A DNA stretch of 64,000 nucleotides, taken from NCBI RefSeq assembly GCF_001439605.1, contig NZ_LMBX01000002.1, forward strand, positions 226,838 to 290,837. The letters are read 5' to 3'. The stretch is from Cytobacillus praedii. Its GTDB lineage: Bacteria; Bacillota; Bacilli; Bacillales; Cytobacillaceae. Of this stretch, positions 34,561 through 43,869 are shown in pieces. A program made the translations under genes and the position numbers. The notes under the pieces are model-generated. The model saw only the letters and a list, made by a program, of their open reading frames with translations, had not been told where the DNA came from and did not search any database. Numbering within the stretch: position 1 is the stretch's first letter; the number at the start of each line of letters is the position of its first letter.

Positions 34561-35756
34561 GCCTCTTTACTCCTATTTGTCATCAATTGGTTGAATTGCT
34601 TAATTGCAAGCTCATTTGTAAAGGAAACGCTCCTTAAATTTTGCTTATATTTTTCAATAAAAAAAGGCTCCTGTAGGATCCCTTTAATTGCTTGATATAT
34701 GGCTGTTTCGTTATTCTCACATACAATCCCTTCGTGTCCATCCCTTACCAATTCAGTAGCGGAAATGGTTTTTGTCGTTATAATTGGGACATGTAATGAT
34801 TTAGCCTCCATAAAAACCATAGGAGCCGCTTCGTGTAGGGAAATTAATAGAAATAAATCGGCATTTAGTAGATATTTATAAGGGTTTTCTTGATTCCCAT
34901 GTAAGTTAATATAATTTTGCAATCCATAATTGGCAATCTCCTTGGTTAATTCATTCTTTTGCGCTCCATCACCAACGATATGCCAACAAATACTGTATCC
35001 ATCCTTTATTAGTTGAGATATAATCCTTATTCCCTTAAGTAAGTTTTTTTCAGGGCTCAATCTGGCTATTGTGACAATATTTATACTTTCTTTGCTATAA
35101 TTCTTTGGATCCTTCCTTGCGTACTTTCTATATTCCGAGAAGTTGTGGCAATTATATACGCAATGTACTTTCTCCGATACATCTGGGATTGCTTGAATAA
35201 TACTGCGTTTGCAGCCTTCAGACACAGCAGCAATCTTATCAAACTGCCTATAAATTTTTCGGTTTTTTATTGTGTTTCCTCCATAATTTAAAAAGTCACA
35301 ATGAACAAACGTGATCTTTTGTTTTGCATCAACCCTTTTTAGAACAAATTCATTACAGCCTCCATAAAGTGCTTTTTCTTCCGCACTATGACAAAAAGAA
35401 ATCGCTACATCAAATCCAGAAAGTCGTTTTTCAGTTGTAAGCAAAAATGCAATAGGAAAATGATTGCTAAATATTTTTGTATATACCCCACATAAAAACC
35501 GGATGATATAATGCTTGAATCCCAGTTTCATTGTATGTCTCTGTGATAATCCAAGTACCCTTAGGTATGAAGATGCTTCAAGCACTTTAACACTCGATGG
35601 AATTTTATTAACATAGTCACCTGTTTTACTAAAAACAAACACTGTTATATCATATTTTTTTTCAATTTGCTGTAGTAGATTAATAAAGGCACGCTGGACT
35701 CCGCCAGTTGCAAGATTATTATTAACAATGAGGATTTTCTTTTTTGCCTTGCTCAT
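34533..35756 (-). CDS. Family 4 glycosyltransferase
   Basis: 407 residues from ATG 35756 (GAAGGAG upstream). GT-B fold with ILIVNNNLATGGVQRAF at the N-terminus, VTIARLSPEKNL at the inter-domain strand and EAAPMVFMEAKSLHVPII as the E-x7-E motif of retaining GT4 enzymes. It lies between the polymerase and a GT2 gene. Donor unknown. Confidence 0.88.
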   Translation of the reverse strand: MSKAKKKILIVNNNLATGGVQRAFINLLQQIEKKYDITVFVFSKTGDYVNKIPSSVKVLEASSYLRVLGLSQRHTMKLGFKHYIIRFLCGVYTKIFSNHFPIAFLLTTEKRLSGFDVAISFCHSAEEKALYGGCNEFVLKRVDAKQKITFVHCDFLNYGGNTIKNRKIYRQFDKIAAVSEGCKRSIIQAIPDVSEKVHCVYNCHNFSEYRKYARKDPKNYSKESINIVTIARLSPEKNLLKGIRIISQLIKDGYSICWHIVGDGAQKNELTKEIANYGLQNYINLHGNQENPYKYLLNADLFLLISLHEAAPMVFMEAKSLHVPIITTKTISATELVRDGHEGIVCENNETAIYQAIKGILQEPFFIEKYKQNLRSVSFTNELAIKQFNQLMTNRSKEACIELSRAK

Positions 35757-35758
35757 TT

Positions 35759-36562
35759 CTATACTCCTTCTATTAAACAATGCTTTCTGCCAGCAAGCAT
35801 ATATTTAATCGCTTGTAAAAATCCCATTTCATTTTTAAATATTTTGTATTTTCTGATCGCGAATTGTAAAATTAGGATGCTTGAAAACCTTTTTGACAAT
35901 GTTGCGTAAAAAAAACCCTTATCAAAAAAATATTTCTGATTAAAGCCTTTAAACCATGTAGATTGATTATGATGTACAATTCCTATTTCTGCCGTATTTG
36001 TCCAGACTTTAAGTCCCTTATTTAAACAATCAAAAAGAAATAAAGTATCCTCACCAGCACTATATTTGGCTCCTCCGCCAAATAATAGTGAGAAATAGAT
36101 ATTTGCTTTCAATATTTTTTCTCTTCTAAAAGCAATACTATAAGTCCCATATCTCATAAAATTCAAATAATGAACTGGTGAATTTTTCAAAATTTCTGCT
36201 GGCCCAGATCTTTTTTCATTTGAACTTGGTACATTAAAAATAATCACATCAGCTTGTGGTTTTTTAAGAAAAGCTTCAATAATCAAACGTTCATACTGAT
36301 CATGATAAACAACATCATCATCAGCTAATAAACAAATATCACTAGAGGCCCTCATTAAAGCATTATTCCTGCTTAACCCGACACCTCTTTCATTAAACGA
36401 ATAGAATTTAACCGTACGTTTTTCGTCCGCAATCTCATGATACTGATTCACCTGGCATTGATTAATAATAAGCGCATTTCCCTTTATATTCATTTTATCT
36501 ATTAAAGAAAAGTCCACTTGATTCATTGTTGATACTAATACTTCTATACCATCTTGTTTAAT
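35759..36562 (-). CDS. Family 2 glycosyltransferase with a probable ATT start
   Basis: The frame from ATG 36526 (255 residues) lacks the first beta strand of the family. Reading upstream without a stop gives IKQDGIEVLVSTMNQVD, the expected strand. The only start near the strong GGAGGG site (36569-36574) is ATT at 36560-36562, 6 bases away. LADDDVVYHDQYE holds the metal-binding DDD and GVGLSRNNAL the usual nucleotide-sugar helix. I annotate the longer form. A sequencing error at the start codon is the alternative. Confidence 0.75.
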   Translation of the reverse strand: MKQDGIEVLVSTMNQVDFSLIDKMNIKGNALIINQCQVNQYHEIADEKRTVKFYSFNERGVGLSRNNALMRASSDICLLADDDVVYHDQYERLIIEAFLKKPQADVIIFNVPSSNEKRSGPAEILKNSPVHYLNFMRYGTYSIAFRREKILKANIYFSLLFGGGAKYSAGEDTLFLFDCLNKGLKVWTNTAEIGIVHHNQSTWFKGFNQKYFFDKGFFYATLSKRFSSILILQFAIRKYKIFKNEMGFLQAIKYMLAGRKHCLIEGV

Positions 36563-36586
36563 ATATATCCCTCCGATTACCCCTTG

Positions 36587-37348
36587 TTAGAACAAACCTA
36601 AAATTTTCTTCCTCATTGGGATAGGCTGTTCAACCTGAACTTGATTACCGTTATGAAGTAATTCTGCATTTTCCCTGAAATAGTACATTTGCTGAATTCC
36701 ATAAAGCTTAGTAATTATTTCATAAGCCTCATTAAGATTGAATGTCCGTGATCTTGTATTATGTGCATCTGTTGCAATAAAATGAGCTAAACGGTGATCA
36801 ATTATTTTCTCAGTAAAGGATCTTATCTTTCTTCCGAATAATCCAATCATACTTCCAGATGTTATTTGCACGAGTGCACCTTCTAGAACAATATCAAATA
36901 GCAGTTGGCCATTTTCTATAAAACCCTGATTTCTTTCTGGATGTACAATGATTGGCGTAATCTCTTTAAGCAATAACTCATAAACCACTTCATGAGTATA
37001 ACTTGGCACATAGGCTGAGGGGAGTTCTAACATTAAGTACTTTCCATTATTAAGCGTCAATATTTCATCTTTTTCTAATGCAGTAAATAGTTCCTTATGA
37101 ATTTGAACCTCCTGACCTGGATAAAGTTGAACATGGATATTTGCCATTTTTAGTTGTTCATTACATTGCTCCACATATTTAAGTATGTCATTTTTCGTGT
37201 TTATATAGTATCCATTCATGTGGTGTGGTGTCGTGTAGATAACCTTGATGCCTTGCTTTCCTGCATGCCTAGCCATTTCTAGAAAATCAGACCATGTTTT
37301 GGGTCCATCATCAATAAATGGGAGAATATGACAATGTAAATCAATCAA
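36587..37348 (-). CDS. CpsB/YwqE-type tyrosine-protein phosphatase (PHP fold)
   Basis: 253 residues. MIDLHCHILPFIDDGP is the metal-binding N-terminus of the PHP phosphatases, followed by TTPHHMNG, PGQEVQIHKE, VHPERN and ATDAHNT, which supply the remaining His/Asp/Glu ligands. It should dephosphorylate the adjacent tyrosine kinase and so tune chain length. TTG 37348 has AGGAGG upstream. Confidence 0.92.
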   Translation of the reverse strand: MIDLHCHILPFIDDGPKTWSDFLEMARHAGKQGIKVIYTTPHHMNGYYINTKNDILKYVEQCNEQLKMANIHVQLYPGQEVQIHKELFTALEKDEILTLNNGKYLMLELPSAYVPSYTHEVVYELLLKEITPIIVHPERNQGFIENGQLLFDIVLEGALVQITSGSMIGLFGRKIRSFTEKIIDHRLAHFIATDAHNTRSRTFNLNEAYEIITKLYGIQQMYYFRENAELLHNGNQVQVEQPIPMRKKILGLF

Positions 37349-37398
37349 GTTACTTTATCCTCCTCTTTGTAAAACAAGATTAATATCGTTGCTGTTCA

Positions 37399-38088
37399 TC
37401 ATTTATATTCACGGTAATATTCTTTTTTTGAAAGTTCAATTCCATTCACAACAGCACCCAATATATGGGCTCTTGCTTGTTTCAATACCTCTAAAGATTT
37501 AAGTGCTAGTTCCTTAGTAGTTTTCCCGCTTGCTACTACCAAAATTACACCATCACATTTATTAGCTAGAACTTGAGAGTCTGTAACTGCTAATACTGGT
37601 GGTGTATCATAGATAACAAAATCAAACATTTCCTTTAACTTGCCCATTAATATTTCCATAGAATTTGAGCTTAATATTTCTGATGGATTTGGTGGCTTTG
37701 ACCCACTTGTTAACAGAGATAAATTATGAATAGCCGTTTGTTTTATTGCCCTGTCCAACTCTACTTCCTTTGTTAAAACATTAGTTAATCCTTCTATATT
37801 ACTTACCCTGAACGCATAATGAATAGAGGGTTTTCTTAAATCTGCATCAACTAGTAATACTTGATTCCCTTGTTGTGCTAATACAATGGCCAAATTAGAA
37901 GCTGTAGTAGATTTCCCTTCACCTGATTGTGCTGAAGCAAGCACAATAGATTTTATTGTCTTATCGACTGAGGAAAATTGAATACTCGTTCTTATTTGCC
38001 GGTATTGTTCAGTAATTGGGAGCATTGGATTCATATGCGCAATCAGATGTATCAGTTTTTTCCTCTTTTTTCCTTTGCTAAATTTCAA
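37399..38088 (-). CDS. epsB: CpsD/EpsB-type autophosphorylating tyrosine kinase
   Basis: About 229 residues. Walker A is ASAQSGEGKSTT, Walker A' LLVDADLRKP and Walker B VIYDTPPVLA. The tail KKEYYREYK holds the tyrosines that become phosphorylated. TTG 38088 is chosen because AAAGGAGG lies 6-7 bases upstream. The longer frame to 38154 lies inside the modulator gene. It needs the neighbouring membrane modulator for activity and regulates export and polymer length. Confidence 0.9.
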   Translation of the reverse strand: MKFSKGKKRKKLIHLIAHMNPMLPITEQYRQIRTSIQFSSVDKTIKSIVLASAQSGEGKSTTASNLAIVLAQQGNQVLLVDADLRKPSIHYAFRVSNIEGLTNVLTKEVELDRAIKQTAIHNLSLLTSGSKPPNPSEILSSNSMEILMGKLKEMFDFVIYDTPPVLAVTDSQVLANKCDGVILVVASGKTTKELALKSLEVLKQARAHILGAVVNGIELSKKEYYREYK

Positions 38089-38824
38089 CTGAATCCTCCT
38101 TTGCTCTTTGGAGCACAATATTTTTTTTTGACGCCTTTCCTTTGCCCGTCCCACGTGGCATTTTTGGAATTATACCAAGCACTGGTATTCCAAGATGTAT
38201 ATCAATATCATCACTGGTTTTTATCGTTTTATCTAAGAATTCAAATAAACAAGATAACCCAATACCTACCATTATTCCTATTACTATTCCAATAGCGATA
38301 TTTACAATTGGCTTTGGTTTAATAGGTAAAGGTTCTTCCTTCGATTTAGCCTTAGTTAAAATACTGACATTATCTACACTCATAATGTTTTTTATTTCTT
38401 GTTGAAAATTGCTCGCAATTGAATTTGCAATTTCCACTGCCCTATCAGGACTACTATTCTCTACTTCAATTAGGATGATTTGAGATCCCTCAAAACTTTT
38501 AACATTAATACTTTCATATAGCTCTCCTTCACTCTGCTCAAGCTTTAATTCTTCAATGACTTTATCAAGAATGATTGGGCTTTTAATGATTAAACGATAC
38601 GTATTAATTAACTCAACATTACTCTGCAAACGAGTGAAATCAAGTTGGTTTTCGGAATTCCTTTGGTTTACAAGTAGTTGTGTAGATGCATTGTAAATGG
38701 GTGTTATGAAATAGAATGAAATAACACCCGTTATTGAAGTAAAAAGTAACGTAATTAATATAATTAGCTTCCATCGCTTCAACATAATTTTCATAATGTC
38801 TTTTATACTAACGGTTTCTTCCAT
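38078..38824 (-). CDS. epsA: Wzz/EpsA-type chain-length modulator
   Basis: About 248 residues from ATG 38824 (GGAGGTAG upstream). Two TM helices (about 20-40 and 170-192) flank an extracellular Wzz domain. The proline-rich PLPIKPKP precedes the second helix, as in the family. The cytoplasmic tail would activate the kinase, whose start overlaps this gene by 11 bases. It is the transmembrane half of a split bacterial tyrosine kinase. Confidence 0.9.
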   Translation of the reverse strand: MEETVSIKDIMKIMLKRWKLIILITLLFTSITGVISFYFITPIYNASTQLLVNQRNSENQLDFTRLQSNVELINTYRLIIKSPIILDKVIEELKLEQSEGELYESINVKSFEGSQIILIEVENSSPDRAVEIANSIASNFQQEIKNIMSVDNVSILTKAKSKEEPLPIKPKPIVNIAIGIVIGIMVGIGLSCLFEFLDKTIKTSDDIDIHLGIPVLGIIPKMPRGTGKGKASKKNIVLQRAKEDSVEI

Positions 38825-38857
38825 AACTACCTCCATTTATTTGCACAAAAATTTCAT

Positions 38858-40024
38858 TCACCGCATGAAAATTTTACGTTTATTTCCTATACATTCAACG
38901 ACTCTCATCTGCTCTTCTACCGTTAAACTAGAGCTTGAAGGCAAACAGATTCCTGATCGAAAGAGCTGTTCAGAAATGTTGTCATTCTCGTTATGCTTGT
39001 AATATTTGCAACCCTCGAAAAGCGGCTGCATATGCATTGGTTTCCATACATGACGTGCTTCAATATTTTCTTCTTCTAAAGCCGTAATCAACTCCCGTAC
39101 TGTCACTCCTCTAACCCTTTCATCAATCATCAAGGCTGTTAACCACCTATTTGAGAATGTATTCTCCAATTCGGGCATAAAGGTAATACCCGGCACGTTC
39201 CCTAGTTCCTGTTCGTATAGTTGATAAACATTTCTTCTTGCCGCTATTCGGCTATTCAATACCTCAAGCTGTGCACGGCCAATCCCTGCTGATATATTAC
39301 TTAATCGGTAATTATACCCTCTCTCACTATGCTGATAATATGGAGCTTTGTCTTTAGCTTGTGTTATTAGAAAGCGTGCCTTCTCTAACGCCTCTACATT
39401 ATCAGAGACAAGCATTCCACCGCCGGATGTCGTAATAATTTTATTTCCGTTGAAGGAGAAGATACCAAATTCCCCAAAGGTGCCACTTGCTTTTCCTTTA
39501 TAAGCAGACCCTAATGACTCCGCTGAATCTTCAATGATTGGGACGCCGTACCTCTTACAAATCAAAGCCAGTTCATCCATTTTTGCTGATTGCCCAAAAA
39601 GGTTTACGATAATGACTGCTTTTGGAAGCTGGTTGTTTTCGCACGCTTCCTGAAATGCTCTTTCCAACGCATTTGGTGACATATTCCATGTTTCTGGCTC
39701 TGAATCAATAAATACCGGTTCTGCTCCCTCATATAAAATAGGGTTTGCTGATGCAACAAATGTCAGACTTGAGCAGAATACAGTGTCTCCCTTTTTTACA
39801 TTCAATAAAATAAGAGCTAAATGGATCGCCGCAGTTCCCGAGTTCACTGCGACAGCTCCATTAGCTCCTACATAGTCCGCCATCTCTTTTTCAAAAGCAT
39901 CAACATTGGATCCAAGAGGGGCAATCCAATTGGAATTGAAAGCTTCCTGAATATATTTCATTTCATTCCCGCTCATATGCGGAACAGAAAGTGCAATCCT
40001 GTTTTTTTGTATTGTTTTTATCAA
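38858..40024 (-). CDS. DegT/DnrJ/EryC1-type sugar aminotransferase (EpsN-like)
   Basis: About 388 residues. SVPHMSGNEMKYI, GTAAIHLAL, EDSAESLGS and FSFNGNKIITTSGGGM show the PLP pocket, with K in NGNK as the Schiff-base lysine. It adds an amino group to a 4-keto sugar nucleotide, matching the EpsC-type dehydratase encoded just upstream (UDP-bacillosamine pathway) or the dTDP-4-keto sugar from RfbB. TTG 40024 follows TAGGAG by 8 bases. The first listed TTG (40033) overlaps that site. Confidence 0.9.
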   Translation of the reverse strand: MIKTIQKNRIALSVPHMSGNEMKYIQEAFNSNWIAPLGSNVDAFEKEMADYVGANGAVAVNSGTAAIHLALILLNVKKGDTVFCSSLTFVASANPILYEGAEPVFIDSEPETWNMSPNALERAFQEACENNQLPKAVIIVNLFGQSAKMDELALICKRYGVPIIEDSAESLGSAYKGKASGTFGEFGIFSFNGNKIITTSGGGMLVSDNVEALEKARFLITQAKDKAPYYQHSERGYNYRLSNISAGIGRAQLEVLNSRIAARRNVYQLYEQELGNVPGITFMPELENTFSNRWLTALMIDERVRGVTVRELITALEEENIEARHVWKPMHMQPLFEGCKYYKHNENDNISEQLFRSGICLPSSSSLTVEEQMRVVECIGNKRKIFMR

Positions 40025-40189
40025 TCTAATCAACTCCTAGGCTCATTTAATGAAATTCCGAGTATCCTTATCTGAGGCTGAACTTTCTGACGGAAAACCC
40101 AAATGGTGTTAAGTGTATTCATCAGGCAGCAAATTGATATTCCAATGAAAGACCCTTTCTGCGCGGAACACTTTTTTACTCCTCATCTA

Positions 40190-42016
40190 TTAATGGGTCA
40201 CTGACAAAATCTTTTCTTCCACAACTTCTTTATTCGCTAATCTCAGTAAAGCCTCTCTTAGCTGATCTTTATGCATAGTCGAGAAAGTTAAAAGCAATTC
40301 TTCAATATCAGGCATGAATGCATTGGCTGACAATTTCCCAGTGTAAATTTTCGGATACACTTGCTGTTCGTGGATTTCATCCTTATAAAATAATTCTTCA
40401 TATAGCTTTTCTCCATGCCTCATACCCGAAAAAACAATCCCAATATCTCCAATTGATTTTCCCGATTGGATTATAAGACTCTTAGCTAAATCGACAATTT
40501 TAATCGGAGAACCCATATCTAACACAAAGGTCTCTCCTCCATTAGCAAGCCTCCCCGCTTGAATAACAAGTCTCGATGCCTCTGGGATGGTCATAAAATA
40601 GCGAACCATATCTGGATGAGTCACTGTTACTGGTCCGCCTTCTTTGATTTGTTTTTTAAATAATGGTATGACACTGCCTCTGCTTCCTAATACATTTCCA
40701 AAGCGGACAGTGAGAAATTTAGTCTGGCTTTTTTGGTTCATATCCTGAATAATCATTTCGGCTAATCTCTTTGTTGCTCCCATCACACTTGTCGGATTGA
40801 CTGCCTTATCTGATGAAACCATCACAAAGGTGGAAACATGATGAATACTCGCTGCCATTGCAACATTCAATGTTCCAATCATATTATTCTTTACCGACTC
40901 TTCTGGGTTTTGTTCCATTAGAGGTACATGCTTATGTGCAGCTGCATGATAGACAACATCCGGTGAATGCTGGCCCATCACTCTATTCATTTTCCGTTCA
41001 TCTTGAATGTCGGCTATAACGGTCGCAATTTGAATAGCACTTTTTTCACAAAGCTTTCTAAGTTCCATTTCTATTGAATATATGCTGTTTTCACCATGAC
41101 CTAATAAAATAATTTTTCCAGGGTTGAATTGAACTATCTGACGGCAAATTTCAGATCCAATTGACCCCCCTGCACCAGTCACAAGAACAACTTTATTCGT
41201 TATGTAGCCGGAGATGCTCTCTATATCTATCTCAACCTCTTCTCTTCCTAACAAATCTTCCACTTGTACATCACGAAATTGATTTACAGATAATTTCCCT
41301 GTCACTAAATCCTCTAGCAAAGGCAAAATTTGCGTCTTCACATTTGTTTTCATACATTCTTGAAAAATCGTGTTCAGATCTTTTTTATCAAGGGAAGGGA
41401 TGGCAATGATAATATGCTCAACCCCTAATTCCTTTACGGTATGTTCGATCAATTCTCTATCTCCAACAACAGGAACACCCAGTATTTGACGATGATGTTT
41501 CTTTCTGTCGTCATCAATGAATGCAATAGGGAATAGGCTTGCGTCTTTATTGTTTTGCAGTTGTCTGACAACCATGATACCAGCCGAACCCGCTCCGATT
41601 ATTAACACTTTTTTTCTACTTTCCTTGCCTCCAATTAGTTTATGCCTTGACATTCTCCAATAAAATCTTGATCCGCCTACAAAACTTAATAGCAAAAGCC
41701 AACTCACAAAAAATGAACGAAACAATAATTCTTGTAAGATTATCGACTCAATTACTAAAACGAGACCAAAAGAAAAAGTAACCACTTTTAAAATAGCTAT
41801 TAATTCCTCAATGCTTGCATACTCCCAAACTTTTTTATAAAGTTTATATTTCATAGAGAAAAATTTGTAGAATATTATTTGCAAAATGATTGCACTTGCC
41901 ATAACGTTTGTTTCCGCCGTATACGGACTAAGTAAAAACTGACTCCCCATAATTGCTGCAACTATTAAAAATGAATCAAGTGATAATAATAATAGCAGCC
42001 TTTGAAGGTATGGCAT
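40190..42016 (-). CDS. epsC: EpsC/PglF-type nucleotide-sugar 4,6-dehydratase, copy A
   Basis: 608 residues. Four N-terminal TM helices, a first Rossmann domain (GAGSAGIMVV at 141) and the catalytic SDR domain (GAGGSIGSEI at 281; SSDKAVNPTSVMGATKR with Met in place of the usual Tyr, as in PglF/FlaA1). It converts UDP-GlcNAc to the 4-keto-6-deoxy sugar. AAAGGAGGAACTTG precedes ATG. An EAR-like RNA lies in its leader. A close paralogue with the same motifs is encoded at 46460-48280. Confidence 0.93.
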   Translation of the reverse strand: MPYLQRLLLLLSLDSFLIVAAIMGSQFLLSPYTAETNVMASAIILQIIFYKFFSMKYKLYKKVWEYASIEELIAILKVVTFSFGLVLVIESIILQELLFRSFFVSWLLLLSFVGGSRFYWRMSRHKLIGGKESRKKVLIIGAGSAGIMVVRQLQNNKDASLFPIAFIDDDRKKHHRQILGVPVVGDRELIEHTVKELGVEHIIIAIPSLDKKDLNTIFQECMKTNVKTQILPLLEDLVTGKLSVNQFRDVQVEDLLGREEVEIDIESISGYITNKVVLVTGAGGSIGSEICRQIVQFNPGKIILLGHGENSIYSIEMELRKLCEKSAIQIATVIADIQDERKMNRVMGQHSPDVVYHAAAHKHVPLMEQNPEESVKNNMIGTLNVAMAASIHHVSTFVMVSSDKAVNPTSVMGATKRLAEMIIQDMNQKSQTKFLTVRFGNVLGSRGSVIPLFKKQIKEGGPVTVTHPDMVRYFMTIPEASRLVIQAGRLANGGETFVLDMGSPIKIVDLAKSLIIQSGKSIGDIGIVFSGMRHGEKLYEELFYKDEIHEQQVYPKIYTGKLSANAFMPDIEELLLTFSTMHKDQLREALLRLANKEVVEEKILSVTH

Positions 42017-42051
42017 TCAAGTTCCTCCTTTATTTTGAGAACAAATAAATT

Positions 42052-42106
42052 AATAAAGCTTTTAACGAAAAGGCTTTATTAAAACCATCTCGTTAAAAGC
42101 TTTATT
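42052..42106 (-). terminator. Long stem between the EAR-like RNA and epsC copy A
   Basis: AATAAAGCTTTTAACGA (42052-42068) pairs perfectly with TCGTTAAAAGCTTTATT (42090-42106), a 17-bp stem, followed on the minus strand by AATTTATTTG. It may be the terminator that the upstream RNA overrides. Confidence 0.6.
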
Positions 42107-42111
42107 TAAAA

Positions 42112-42222
42112 GCGGGCATCTACCCCGCCCTCACATCACCCTTTCGATAACAATGCGTCTAAGGTTCATAAAACCCACAGGATGACCGAGACCCTCCCTT
42201 AATAATGGTAAGGAGACTTCAT
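42112..42222 (-). ncRNA. EAR (epsC)-like structured RNA, copy A
   Basis: A 111-base minus-strand element that aligns end to end, without gaps, with a second copy at 48361-48472. Shared blocks are GUCUCCUUACC-type 5' end, GGGAGG, CUCGG, GUGGGUU, AACCUUAGACGC, GUGAGG and GGUAGAUGCCCGC. It precedes an epsC-like gene, the position of the EAR processive antitermination element of Bacillales eps operons. EAR identity is recalled from context, not checked with a covariance model. Confidence 0.75.
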
Positions 42223-42483
42223 TATCATTTTCTTATAAGAAATCAAATGTTCTTTATACAGCACGAGTTAGGCAAAAATAATACTTTTTCTTCTTTAGTT
42301 GATTACCTCTTAATTCTTTCCTATTTCACAAATGCTTTATGAAGAGCGATTACGGCAACGCCTTTGTTCCTAAATCCTCCATCGCAAGAGAAAAGGGACA
42401 AACCCAATTAATGCATTTAGCAAATAATAGACTTAGCCCTTATGTTTATTCAGAATAATATTTATTAAATCATTTTCATTTAT
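42223..42483. other. Intergenic leader with a SinR-type box
   Basis: A GTTCTTTATA string at 42249-42258 resembles the SinR boxes before sipW and the cluster head. The rest is AT-rich with no coding potential that I can see. A promoter for the EAR-epsC transcript may lie here. Confidence 0.35.
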
Positions 42484-43473
42484 CTAATCGTTTTTCCCCT
42501 GTATTGTAAGCACATTAATTTCAGGTGGATTTAAAAATCGGAATTTCATAAAATGGAGTGCATCACTGCTGCCAAGTCCAGCACTAACATACTGCTTTAT
42601 TCCCTTATAGTCCCACAATCCCTTGACACGATCACGTGGCGGGAAAATGCCCCCCCATAAATAATACTGTTCAGGAACGAAGAGTGCCCCAATTAGCGGA
42701 ACCCGAAATTGCCCCCCATGATAATGACCAGCGATAATTAAATCATACTTTCTAAAATTATATTCCTTCTTACTCCTTAGATAATCAATTCTTTCATCCG
42801 GAATCGGGTAATGATTTAATGCAATTAAAATATCAGATTCAATTAATGTATCTAGGGTAGTTAACTCTTTTTGCAGTTTATTTATCGATCCCTTCCTACT
42901 TTTTATTTGACCTTTTAAAATAGAGTTTTCAAAGTATGTAAAATATAACATTGAATTCCCTTTTTCAACTTTCTGAACAGAGTTTAATAGATTAACTCCC
43001 CTTTCCTCCATTCCTTTGATAAATTCACCTTTTTCTAATGTGGCTCCTTCATCCAGGATAAAACTTTGGGGATCTCTATTCCCAGGTACAAAAAGGGCAA
43101 CCTCCTTATTCGATATACCTTCTAATAATGTATAAAATGGCTCGTAATTTGTACTTGAAGGTTTATCAAGTATGTCCCCTGTAAAAACGATTGCATCATA
43201 GTCATGTGAATTAATTGCGTTTAATAACTTTTCTTGTTTATCCCCAAATACCCTTTCATGCAAGTCCGAAATTTGAAGTATGGTGAATCCTTCAAATTCC
43301 TTTGGCAGATTTTCAATTTGAATGGTTTGTTTTATGCTGATGATGCGGTTGTTGTCGTAGATAGTGTAAAAAGCCAAAACTAAAAAAAATAGAAATAGGG
43401 GGATCCCACGCCTTATTTTGATGCCTAGAGAATTTGAATTTGCCTGTATCGATTTTATTAATTTAGAATGCAT
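42484..43473 (-). CDS. Membrane-anchored calcineurin-like metallophosphoesterase (YkuE-like)
   Basis: 329 residues. One N-terminal TM helix (about 25-43), then ILQISDLHE, FTGDILD, VPGNRD, LNHYPIP and AGHYHGGQ, the full set of di-metal ligands of the family. The helix followed by the catalytic domain suggests it faces the outside of the membrane. YkuE-type enzymes act on phospholipid or UDP-sugar-like substrates. The substrate here is unknown. It lies between the SinR-like gene and the EAR-epsC unit. Confidence 0.85.
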   Translation of the reverse strand: MHSKLIKSIQANSNSLGIKIRRGIPLFLFFLVLAFYTIYDNNRIISIKQTIQIENLPKEFEGFTILQISDLHERVFGDKQEKLLNAINSHDYDAIVFTGDILDKPSSTNYEPFYTLLEGISNKEVALFVPGNRDPQSFILDEGATLEKGEFIKGMEERGVNLLNSVQKVEKGNSMLYFTYFENSILKGQIKSRKGSINKLQKELTTLDTLIESDILIALNHYPIPDERIDYLRSKKEYNFRKYDLIIAGHYHGGQFRVPLIGALFVPEQYYLWGGIFPPRDRVKGLWDYKGIKQYVSAGLGSSDALHFMKFRFLNPPEINVLTIQGKND

Positions 43474-43869
43474 TCATTTCTACTTCCTTATACTAATCTG
43501 TTCTTACATAGCTTTGCTTACTTTCTCTCTAATATTTAACTTTAGATGTATGGGTTCTTCAATCAATACATTTACAAATAAAAAACAAACATCCCTTGAA
43601 AACTGTATCTAATTCAAGTGTTGCTTTATCTGGGAAATGACAGGCCTGCCCTCCCAGCTATATACTAATTGCATTTTCCAGTAATAGCATAACTTAATCA
43701 GGCTTCACGAGGTGATGCCTCAACAATAATTCCATGTTTCTTTTTATTCACACTGCTCATAAGATTGTATATTAAAATGAAACAAAATTTTGCCCATCTC
43801 ATGAGCATGTGTCATTTAAACCTTCGTTCTTACTTTGATAAATTGAATAGTAAAGTCACAAGAAGAAAA
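43474..43869. other. Intergenic stretch with possible RNA structure
   Basis: About 400 bases without a gene. CTGGGAA...TCCCAG around a CAGGCCTG core (43630-43660) and GGCTTCACGAGGTGATGCC (43701-43719) could fold on the minus strand as a leader of the phosphoesterase gene. I cannot match it to a known RNA. Confidence 0.3.
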
